NCBI GenBank assembly: GCA_947468255.1
Contig: CANIMM010000121.1
Location: 1 to 8,673 of the forward strand
From: Chitinophagaceae bacterium
Lineage (GTDB): Bacteria; Bacteroidota; Bacteroidia; Chitinophagales; Chitinophagaceae
Direction of reading: 5' to 3'
Length of the DNA: 8,673 nucleotides
Position 1 is the stretch's first letter. The number at the start of each line of letters is the position of its first letter. Position numbers and translations under genes: made by a program. The notes beneath the pieces were generated by a model. It ran no database searches. It saw only the letters and a list, made by a program, of their open reading frames with translations, and was not told the DNA's origin. Shown here piece by piece: positions 1 through 5,209 of the stretch.

Positions 1-267
1 ACAACTACCCCTAAGAAACCAAACTCAGCGTTGCGTAAAGTAGCCAAGGTTCGTTTGACCAACAAAATTGAGGTTATCGCCTACATTCCGGGTGAAGGAC
101 ACAATTTACAGGAGCATTCTATCGTATTGATCCGTGGTGGCAGGGTAAAAGATTTACCTGGTGTACGTTATCACATCGTTCGTGGTAGTTTGGATACTGC
201 AGGTGTTAAAGACCGTAAGCAGAGCCGTAGTAAATACGGAACTAAGAAAGTAAAGGCGAAAAAATAA
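1..267 (+). CDS. rpsL: 30S ribosomal protein S12, 5'-truncated by window edge
   Basis: S12 is a small-subunit protein at the decoding centre. The reading frame is open from base 1, and the first 88 visible codons match Escherichia coli S12 from about residue 39 to the C-terminus, so roughly 38 N-terminal residues lie outside the window. The in-frame TTG at 31 is an internal Leu codon in the conserved TPKKPNSALRK block, not a start. The lysines where streptomycin-resistance changes occur (E. coli Lys43 and Lys88, counting Met) are both Lys here (codons 13-15 and 148-150), so the visible part looks like the sensitive form. The KDLPGVRYH and GVKDRKQ blocks are intact, followed by a lysine-rich tail and TAA. 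rpsG follows after 52 nt, as in a normal str operon. Family identity is certain. Confidence 0.98.
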   Translation, partial: TTTPKKPNSALRKVAKVRLTNKIEVIAYIPGEGHNLQEHSIVLIRGGRVKDLPGVRYHIVRGSLDTAGVKDRKQSRSKYGTKKVKAKK

Positions 268-319
268 TTTAATATATCAAGTTTCAAGTTTATCGTAAAT
301 CGATAATAAATAAACAACA
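268..319 (+). promoter_or_regulatory. rpsL-rpsG spacer with tandem repeat and small hairpin
   Basis: The 52-nt spacer holds a tandem pair of CAAGTTT (278-284 and 285-291), then a perfect 6-bp inverted repeat: TTATCG at 290-295, loop TAAAT, CGATAA at 301-306. No U-run follows, so it is not a terminator. The last bases before the rpsG ATG are A-rich with no Shine-Dalgarno sequence. In E. coli the rpsL-rpsG spacer is the S7 autoregulatory site; an equivalent role here is only inferred from position. Confidence 0.4.
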
Positions 320-787
320 ATGCGTAAGACACAACCAAAAAAAATACCTTTAGCACCTGATCCTAAGTTTAATGACAGGTTAGTTACTCGTTTTGTAAAC
401 AATTTAATGTGGGCTGGTAAGAAAAGCGGCGCCTTTATTATTTTTTATGATGCGTTGGACAAAGTGGCTAAAATAACTGGCGAAAGCGGTTACGAGGTAT
501 GGAAGAAGGCATTGGGTAACATTACTCCAGGTGTGGAAGTTCGCAGTCGCCGTATTGGTGGTGCAACTTTTCAAATTCCAGCGGAAGTACGTACTGATAG
601 AAAAGTTTCTTTAAGCATCAAATGGATGGTGAAATATAGCCGCGACAGAAATGGTCGTAGCATGTCGGATAAATTGGCGAATGAGATCGTAGCCGCAAGC
701 AAGGGTGAAGGTGCAGCTTTCAAAAAGAAAGAAGATACCCACCGTATGGCTGAGGCTAACAAGGCATTTGCGCATTTTAGAATCTAA
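320..787 (+). CDS. rpsG: 30S ribosomal protein S7
   Basis: S7 is a primary 16S rRNA binding protein that starts assembly of the 30S head and lies near the E site. The 155-residue product has the usual bacterial length. It begins MRKTQPKK and carries the family blocks DPKFNDRLVTRFVNNLM (about residues 14-30), PGVEVRSRRIGGATFQIP (about 70-87) and a C-terminal DTHRMAEANKAFAHFR. The ATG is preceded by an A/T-rich stretch (ataaataaacaaca) rather than a Shine-Dalgarno sequence, normal for Bacteroidota. It follows rpsL by 52 nt and is probably on the same mRNA. Unusually for this operon, a strong terminator lies just downstream instead of fusA. The family call is certain. Confidence 0.99.
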   Translation: MRKTQPKKIPLAPDPKFNDRLVTRFVNNLMWAGKKSGAFIIFYDALDKVAKITGESGYEVWKKALGNITPGVEVRSRRIGGATFQIPAEVRTDRKVSLSIKWMVKYSRDRNGRSMSDKLANEIVAASKGEGAAFKKKEDTHRMAEANKAFAHFRI

Positions 788-811
788 TTCAATTTTTTGA
801 AAATAAATATT

Positions 812-843
812 AAAAGCCGTTCCGAAAAGAACGGCTTTTTTTT
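812..843 (+). terminator. Rho-independent terminator after rpsG
   Basis: A perfect 11-bp inverted repeat (AAAAGCCGTTC at 812-822 and GAACGGCTTTT at 829-839) encloses a 6-nt loop (CGAAAA) and runs into a T tract ending at 843. It starts 24 nt after the rpsG stop, so it should end the rpsL-rpsG transcript. The left arm begins with four A's, so weak action on the other strand is possible. Confidence 0.93.
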
Positions 844-930
844 AGTCTATTTTTTATTGGTATAGGGATAAATGTCAGGACCTAGACTTTGTTCAGATAA
901 TGTAATGCGCACTGCGGCGAACATTGTGTG

Positions 931-976
931 ATTAAGTAATTAATTTAGCAGTTGGGGTTTAGTAATTTGATTACTA
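931..976. promoter_or_regulatory. Operator-like palindromes upstream of permease gene
   Basis: Two dyads lie 52-97 nt upstream of the permease start. One is a 17-bp palindrome, TAGTAATTTGATTACTA (960-976), with 7-bp arms and a TTG centre. The other is ATTAA-GTAA-TTAAT (931-944). The hexamer AGTAAT occurs in both, 26 bp apart (935-940 and 961-966). They resemble operator sites for a dimeric regulator, but no regulator gene is next door, the region is A/T-rich and chance is not excluded. I could not place a convincing TAnnTTTG promoter here; TAATTTAG at 940-947 is a one-mismatch candidate. Confidence 0.35.
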
Positions 977-1027
977 TTTCCCTACCCATTCATGTAATAG
1001 ACAGTTTGTAGCGTCAAAAAATAAGAA

Positions 1028-2317
1028 TTGAAAAAGAAAATATCCATTTACACCGCATCTGCTATCGTTGTTGCCAATATGATCGGAACGGGGGTCTTTA
1101 CCAGTGTTGGGTTTCAATTATCCGCTGTTCAAAATACCTGGAGTATTTTATTGCTTTGGCTGGCAGGAGGGTTGCTGGCATTATTTGGAGCATTTGCCTA
1201 TGCTGAACTGGGAACTCATTTTAAGGAATCTGGTGGCGATTATATTTACTTATCAAGGGTGTTCCATCCAATGCTTGGCTATCTATCTGCTTGGGCAGGT
1301 TTGACAGTCGGGTTTTCTGCACCCGTTGCACTGGCTGCAATGGCTTTCACAAAATACCTTTCCCCCTTTGGCTTACAAGGAAATGTTTGGTTGGCTATTG
1401 GTATCATTGTACTAATAGGGCTGATGCATAGTTTTACCATCCGGCATAGTAGTAGGCTTCAAAATATTTCTACCTTTGTTAAAATAGTATTTATAGTTTT
1501 ACTGGTGATAATAGGTTTCCTTATTCCAGGAAATGTAAATACCGCTTTCAACTGGACAGACAGCTGGAAACAGGATATAGTACAACCTGGTTTTGCAGTA
1601 TCGATGGTGTATGTGGCATTTGCTTATACCGGATGGAATGCCGCTGCCTATGTAGCGGATGAGATAGAAAACCCCTCTAAAAACCTTCCAAGGGCCTTAA
1701 TAAGAAGTACGGTATTTGTTTCCATCGTATATGTATTATTTCAACTGGTATTATTGAAAAATGCCACAGTATCTCAGCTTCAGGGTAAGGAGGAAGTATC
1801 CTTTATTGCTTTTGATAATTTACTGGGAACTACTGGTGGCAAATTGGTCAGTATTTTTATAGCGATACAGTTGGTGGCAACTATCAGTTCTTATTTATGG
1901 GTGGGGCCAAGAGTAACTTGGGCAATGGCAAGGGAAAACAAATTATGGAAGCCGTTGGCTAAAAAAAATAAACATGGCATTCCTGTGGCAGCTGTTTGGG
2001 CGCATGTGTTGATCTCTATTGTTCTAACATTAACCGGCTCTTTCGAGAAAATATTATTATACGCGGGTTTTATACTGCAGCTGATGGCCTCTCTTACCGT
2101 AGCTACCAGCTTGTTTCTTCCAAAAAACAATTCGGCTACTTTTAAGAGCCCTTTTAAACCAGTACTTCAAATTGTATTTTTACTATTTAATGCCTGGGTA
2201 TTGGTATTCACACTTATTGATAGACCGATGGAAAGTTTAATTGGCTTGGCGGTATTAGGTTTAGGCGGGGTTATTTATTATTTTGACCAACCAGTAGTTG
2301 ATCATGAAGGAATTTAA
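1028..2317 (+). CDS. APC-family amino acid permease
   Basis: This is an inner-membrane amino acid/polyamine transporter of the APC superfamily. The 429-residue protein is almost wholly hydrophobic, with about 12 likely membrane segments. Family marks are a TM1 ending in GTGVF (residues 20-24), the AELG...SGGDY pattern after TM2 (about 59-72), and FAYTGWNAAAYVADEIENP around TM6 followed by KNLPRA (Glu212 begins EIENP). The start is TTG at 1028: an in-frame TAA at 1022-1024 rules out a longer protein, and the next ATG (1079) would cut TM1 just before GTGVF. The A-rich aaaaaataagaa precedes the TTG. The gene has its own upstream region after the rpsG terminator and shares a bidirectional terminator with the convergent DUF1080 gene. 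Substrate cannot be told from sequence; exchange or proton symport are both possible in this family. Confidence 0.92.
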   Translation: MKKKISIYTASAIVVANMIGTGVFTSVGFQLSAVQNTWSILLLWLAGGLLALFGAFAYAELGTHFKESGGDYIYLSRVFHPMLGYLSAWAGLTVGFSAPVALAAMAFTKYLSPFGLQGNVWLAIGIIVLIGLMHSFTIRHSSRLQNISTFVKIVFIVLLVIIGFLIPGNVNTAFNWTDSWKQDIVQPGFAVSMVYVAFAYTGWNAAAYVADEIENPSKNLPRALIRSTVFVSIVYVLFQLVLLKNATVSQLQGKEEVSFIAFDNLLGTTGGKLVSIFIAIQLVATISSYLWVGPRVTWAMARENKLWKPLAKKNKHGIPVAAVWAHVLISIVLTLTGSFEKILLYAGFILQLMASLTVATSLFLPKNNSATFKSPFKPVLQIVFLLFNAWVLVFTLIDRPMESLIGLAVLGLGGVIYYFDQPVVDHEGI

Positions 2318-2397
2318 TTGGATTGAGTCTATTGGGATAGAATTTCTACCATTCAAAAAAGCCCCTGCTTTATTAAAAATAATTGTTTGAAAAGTAT

Positions 2398-2431
2398 AAA
2401 AAAACCCGGTAATCAATTACCGGGGTTTTTT
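2398..2431. terminator. Bidirectional terminator between convergent genes
   Basis: A GC-rich stem, CCCGGTAA (2405-2412) with TTACCGGG (2417-2424) around a TCAA loop, is flanked by seven A's on the left (2398-2404) and six T's on the right (2426-2431). Read on the plus strand it ends the permease transcript; read on the minus strand the A run becomes a U run and ends the cytochrome c-DUF1080 transcript, whose last stop codon is at 2433-2435. A weaker AAAGC/GCTTT hairpin (2358-2371) lies closer to the permease stop. Confidence 0.88.
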
Positions 2432-2432
2432 A

Positions 2433-3164
2433 TTAAAGCGCTTTTATTTTAATGTTTCGATAACAAACCAAATTACTATGATCTTGTAATGCGATTTTTC
2501 CTTTTTTGAAGGTTCCAAAATCTTGCATATTTTTAAATTTGCTGCCAGCTAACATTGACCTCCATTGGTCATCCCAAAGTTGGGTGGTAACAACATTGGT
2601 TCCATTTAAAAAAAGTTGAAGTTTGCCATCCTTGGAAATAATCTCTACTTCATTCCATTCGCCAACCGGCTTAACAGATTCTTTGGAGCTAGAAATTAAA
2701 TCATACAAATCCCCAGCCCTATGTCTGATTAATTTACCATCGGGGTGACCGTCATTGTCTAATACCTGCATTTCCATACCTGTATTGTAGGATTCTTTAT
2801 ATTTAACAGCATCTTCCACTACATAGAAAATAATTCCGCTATTGCCGTTCTTAGCAATTTTCCATTCAAGTTTTAAATCGAAATCGCCATATTCCGAATC
2901 AGAAACCAAGTCACCGCCACCCGCTTGATTTCTATCTTTTTTATCGGTTAAGCATATTGCACCATCTACCACTTTCCAAATCCCATCTACTTTATCTTTT
3001 CCATAACTGTGCCAGCCAGCCGTAGTTTTCCCATCAAATAAAGAAACCCAGCCATCGGACGATTTCTTGCTTTTATCAACACCATTATTGGAAGTGATAT
3101 TCACGTTGATGCAACTCGCCAAAATACAAATGGAAGCTGCCAATAACCAGGTTGAATTTTTCAT
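2433..3164 (-). CDS. DUF1080 / 3-keto-disaccharide hydrolase family lipoprotein
   Basis: The 243-residue product starts with a lipoprotein signal peptide: positive MKN, a hydrophobic core, then the lipobox LASC with Cys18 as predicted lipidation site. No acidic run follows the Cys, so the Bacteroidota surface-export signal is not obvious and a periplasm-facing anchor is more likely. After a Ser/Lys/Asn-rich linker, the DUF1080 domain (PF06439, concanavalin-like beta sandwich) runs from GWVSLFDGKTTAGW (about residue 38) to the C-terminus, with conserved GNSGIIFYV and GEWNEVEI segments. Some members of this family cleave 3-keto-glycosides after sugar oxidation at C3; that activity here is inferred from family only. 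The start is 2 nt after the cytochrome c stop, so the two are surely co-transcribed. Length is normal for a single-domain member. Confidence 0.9.
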   Translation of the reverse strand: MKNSTWLLAASICILASCINVNITSNNGVDKSKKSSDGWVSLFDGKTTAGWHSYGKDKVDGIWKVVDGAICLTDKKDRNQAGGGDLVSDSEYGDFDLKLEWKIAKNGNSGIIFYVVEDAVKYKESYNTGMEMQVLDNDGHPDGKLIRHRAGDLYDLISSSKESVKPVGEWNEVEIISKDGKLQLFLNGTNVVTTQLWDDQWRSMLAGSKFKNMQDFGTFKKGKIALQDHSNLVCYRNIKIKAL

Positions 3165-3166
3165 AT

Positions 3167-3556
3167 TTATTTTTTTTCTTCCTTAAGCAATAAAATATAT
3201 TTCACCATTGCAATGGCATCTTCCTTGGCAAGTTTTGGATGGGGAATCATCGGTATTTGGCCCCATACACCCTGTCCGCCAGCAATTACTTTAGCAGCTA
3301 ACTTTTCTTGGTTACTTTCATTATTCTCATACTTAGCAGCTACCAGTCCATAAGCCGGGCCAATCGACACTTCTCTTAATTTATGACAAGTGAAGCAATC
3401 TGATTTAGCTACTAGATTAAGACCTTTTTCATAATCAGGGTTGTCCATTACTGAAGTAACTGGTTTAGCCGCTTCTTTAGATTCGGATGTGCTGCTTGAA
3501 TTGCCACAAGCAAATCCAAAAAAAGCCACCGATAATACAATGCAATATTTTTTCAT
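3167..3556 (-). CDS. Lipoprotein class I cytochrome c (c551/c552-like)
   Basis: This is a small mono-haem c-type cytochrome that would carry electrons on the periplasmic side. The 129-residue product begins MKKYCIVLSVAFFGFACGN, a lipoprotein signal with predicted lipidated Cys17, followed by a Ser/Glu/Lys-rich linker. The haem site is Cys54-Phe-Thr-Cys57-His58, and Met103 in WGQIPMIPHP is the likely sixth iron ligand; IGPAYGLVAAKY is the usual segment between them. I start it at the ATG at 3556 rather than the in-frame TTG at 3583, because the ATG puts the positive charges at the very N-terminus of the signal peptide and because a promoter -7 box (3578-3571) overlaps the longer version. It is the first gene of a two-gene unit with the DUF1080 lipoprotein. 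The electron donor is not in the window. Confidence 0.93.
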   Translation of the reverse strand: MKKYCIVLSVAFFGFACGNSSSTSESKEAAKPVTSVMDNPDYEKGLNLVAKSDCFTCHKLREVSIGPAYGLVAAKYENNESNQEKLAAKVIAGGQGVWGQIPMIPHPKLAKEDAIAMVKYILLLKEEKK

Positions 3557-3570
3557 GTTAAAAATTTTAT

Positions 3571-3603
3571 CAAATGTATTCAATTTTTATTTTTTTAATG
3601 AAA
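3571..3603 (-). promoter_or_regulatory. Predicted promoter of cytochrome c-DUF1080 unit
   Basis: On the minus strand TACATTTG (3578-3571) matches the Bacteroidota -7 box TAnnTTTG. TTTC (3603-3600), one mismatch from the -33 TTTG, lies 21 nt upstream. Transcription would begin near 3564, leaving only about 8-10 nt before the ATG at 3556. Confidence 0.5.
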
Positions 3604-3810
3604 ATAAAAATTAAAATAGGTGTCCCTTTTATATTTATTTTCTTGCATGAGCAGGGTTCAACTTTTTTAAAGAAGCTGTTTGTTTTTTTGTAAATTTTTT
3701 TTAATAATATTTTTTTGGGTGTAAGAGCGGCGGCATTGCTAATGGAAAGCGGATTTCACTCATATCCGGGCAATTTATTTGTATCCTATATTTTGAAGAC
3801 AGTAATTTCC

Positions 3811-3843
3811 ATTGCTTTCACATTAATTTTAAATATATATTTG
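3811..3843 (+). promoter_or_regulatory. Predicted cysM promoter
   Basis: TATATTTG (3836-3843) is an exact TAnnTTTG box, with ATTG (3811-3814) 21 nt upstream as the -33 element. The predicted start of transcription near 3850 gives a leader of about 30 nt before the cysM ATG. Confidence 0.65.
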
Positions 3844-3879
3844 CAACAAATTTTACCATTCGACTTTTAAATATCAATC

Positions 3880-4761
3880 ATGTCAGGAATATTGGATCTT
3901 GTGGGTAACACGCCGTTGGTGGAGTTAACCAACATACCGGTGAATAAGGGAGTAAGGATTTATGGCAAACTTGAGGGGAACAATCCGGGTGGCAGTGTCA
4001 AGGACAGGGCTGCCTATGGGATGATCAAGGGAGCCATTGACCGGGGAGAAATAAAGCAGGGTGAAAAATTAATTGAGGCTACCAGCGGAAATACGGGAAT
4101 TGCCCTAGCGATGATTGCAAGTTTGTTTGGGGTACCTATAGAATTAGTGATGCCCGAAGATGCCACCCGTGAAAGAGTATTGACAATGGAGGCTTTTGGG
4201 GCTAAGGTAACCCTAACGCCTAAGGCCAACTCGATGGAAGGCGCAATAGATTATGCGAATGCACAACTTGCAAAAGGTGGTTACAAGATGCTCAACCAGT
4301 TCAGTAATGAAGATAATCCGGCCATGCATTACAAAACTACTGGACCGGAGATATGGAAAGACACCCACCAACAGGTTACCCATTTCGTTTCATCCATGGG
4401 TACCACTGGAACCATTATGGGGGTATCTAAATATCTGAAAGAACAAAACCCCCTCATACAAATTGTGGGTTGTCAGCCTACCGATGGCTCCAAAATACCG
4501 GGTATACGCAAATGGCCTGCGGCTTATCTGCCTTCCATATTTGATGCAAAAAGGGTGGACCGAATTATAGAAATTGACGAACAAGATGCCCGAATCATGG
4601 CCAAACGATTGGCAAAAGAGGAGGCTATTTTTAGTGGAATGAGTAGTGGCGGCGGAGTGCATGCAGCCATAGAATTATCAAAAGAGCTAAGCTCCGGGGT
4701 TATAGTTTGTATTATTTGTGACCGAGGTGACCGGTACCTTTCATCAGATCTATTTGACTAA
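3880..4761 (+). CDS. cysM: Cysteine synthase B (PLP-dependent, CysM-type)
   Basis: A cytosolic fold-type II PLP enzyme that makes cysteine from O-acetylserine and sulfide, or S-sulfocysteine when thiosulfate is the donor. Residues line up almost one-to-one with E. coli CysM: PLP Lys41 in GGSVKDR, substrate loop TSGNT (68-72), phosphate-binding GTTGT (174-178), PLP-ring Ser255 in SGMSSGG, and CDRGDRYLS near the C-terminus. IPGIRKW with Arg210 is the CysM-type mark (IPGIRRW in E. coli) and favours CysM over CysK. At 293 residues it is near full family length. An in-frame TAA at 3868-3870 supports the ATG start. It appears to be a single-gene unit with its own promoter; I find no convincing terminator after it, only a weak GGCTG/CAGCC hairpin at 4779-4800. 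Its position within the str region is unusual. Confidence 0.95.
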   Translation: MSGILDLVGNTPLVELTNIPVNKGVRIYGKLEGNNPGGSVKDRAAYGMIKGAIDRGEIKQGEKLIEATSGNTGIALAMIASLFGVPIELVMPEDATRERVLTMEAFGAKVTLTPKANSMEGAIDYANAQLAKGGYKMLNQFSNEDNPAMHYKTTGPEIWKDTHQQVTHFVSSMGTTGTIMGVSKYLKEQNPLIQIVGCQPTDGSKIPGIRKWPAAYLPSIFDAKRVDRIIEIDEQDARIMAKRLAKEEAIFSGMSSGGGVHAAIELSKELSSGVIVCIICDRGDRYLSSDLFD

Positions 4762-4889
4762 ATGCACAATTGCAAAATGGCTGATTTGGGTTAGACAGCC
4801 TTTGGTGACTTGTTATTTTGATGGATGAGAAAAAACTTTGTTCATGAAGTAAAAGAGCTGGGGTTTCCTGATTTTTTTGCGAAAATAGC

Positions 4890-4915
4890 AAATCAGACAT
4901 CATAAAATCAGACAT
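4890..4915 (+). repeat. 11-bp direct repeat upstream of fusA promoter
   Basis: AAATCAGACAT occurs exactly twice, at 4890-4900 and 4905-4915, with a period of 15 bp. The second copy ends 35 bp before the -7 box of fusA. The position suits an activator-binding or upstream element, but the function is unknown. Confidence 0.6.
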
Positions 4916-4933
4916 ATTCCCAATCTGTATCGT

Positions 4934-4959
4934 ATTTCAAAAAATCCCCTTACCTTTGC
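4934..4959 (+). promoter_or_regulatory. Predicted fusA promoter
   Basis: TACCTTTG (4951-4958) is an exact TAnnTTTG -7 box within the segment TCCCCTTACCTTTGC (4945-4959), with ATTTCAAA just upstream (4934-4941). The same arrangement occurs before rpsJ with 24 of 26 bases identical. A clear -33 TTTG is missing at 19-21 nt; TCTG at 4924-4927 is the nearest, at 23 nt. Transcription should start near 4965. Confidence 0.7.
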
Positions 4960-4964
4960 GGCGC

Positions 4965-5209
4965 TAAAAAGTTGGGCATTGTAAAGCGTATTGGGTGGTA
5001 GCCGCAATTTATTTAGCATATTATGAGAGTAAAATAATCATATCAAAGCAACCCATCACTTACGGGTTTTACATTCACCCTCATTTTTTGAGGGTCAACA
5101 TTTCAATGTAACATAGAAGAATGGGTTTCGCGAAGCTGGATTTTAAACCAGCTGAATTGAAAAAACCAATAAATCACAATCAACAACTAATCAATAAACA
5201 ATTAATTCA
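4965..5209 (+). promoter_or_regulatory. Structured fusA mRNA leader
   Basis: If the promoter at 4951 is right, the fusA mRNA has a leader of about 245 nt. It contains: AACCC (5050-5054) with GGGTT (5064-5068); a perfect 7-bp hairpin ACCCTCA (5077-5083) with TGAGGGT (5089-5095) around five T's; and a perfect 6-bp hairpin AGCTGG (5134-5139) with CCAGCT (5148-5153). GGGT at 5064-5067 could instead pair with ACCC at 5077-5080, so the first two hairpins have a competing fold. At DNA level, TTGCGGC (4956-4962) and GCCGCAA (5001-5007) form an inverted repeat that starts inside the -7 box. No U-run follows any of them. Confidence 0.45.

Larger units (their letters stand above)
3557..3879. other. Divergent intergenic region between cytochrome c and cysM
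   Basis: This 323-nt, very A/T-rich spacer has long T runs (about 3660-3720) and a short G/C-richer patch at 3724-3775. It holds the predicted minus-strand promoter of the cytochrome unit next to that gene and the plus-strand cysM promoter at the other end. A weak CGGAT...ATCCG dyad lies near 3752-3771. I see no ORF, tRNA or recognisable riboswitch. Confidence 0.6.
4762..5209 (+). other. cysM-fusA intergenic region
   Basis: This 448-nt stretch has no supported gene. In order it holds a weak hairpin after cysM (4779-4800), an 11-bp direct repeat (4890-4915), the fusA promoter (4934-4959), then a leader of about 245 nt rich in inverted repeats that ends at an A/T-rich ribosome-binding stretch without Shine-Dalgarno sequence (aacaattaattca). 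Confidence 0.8.

Noticed and set aside
31..267. S12 starting at the TTG codon at 31
   Set aside because: S12 homology continues upstream to base 1 (TTTPKKPNSA); the TTG is an internal leucine codon.
3167..3583. Longer cytochrome c starting at TTG 3583
   Set aside because: The ATG at 3556 gives a standard lipoprotein signal peptide, and a predicted -7 box lies inside the extension.
3600..3850. Sulfur-related riboswitch (SAM type or similar) upstream of cysM
   Set aside because: The predicted cysM transcription start near 3850 leaves only about 30 nt of leader, and no known riboswitch core was recognisable.
4779..4800. Terminator after cysM
   Set aside because: The GGCTG/CAGCC stem is 5 bp with a 12-nt loop and only three T's after it; too weak to call.
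788..5209. Mobile element as carrier of the block inserted between rpsG and fusA
   Set aside because: No transposase, integrase, terminal inverted repeats, target duplication or tRNA attachment site was seen.
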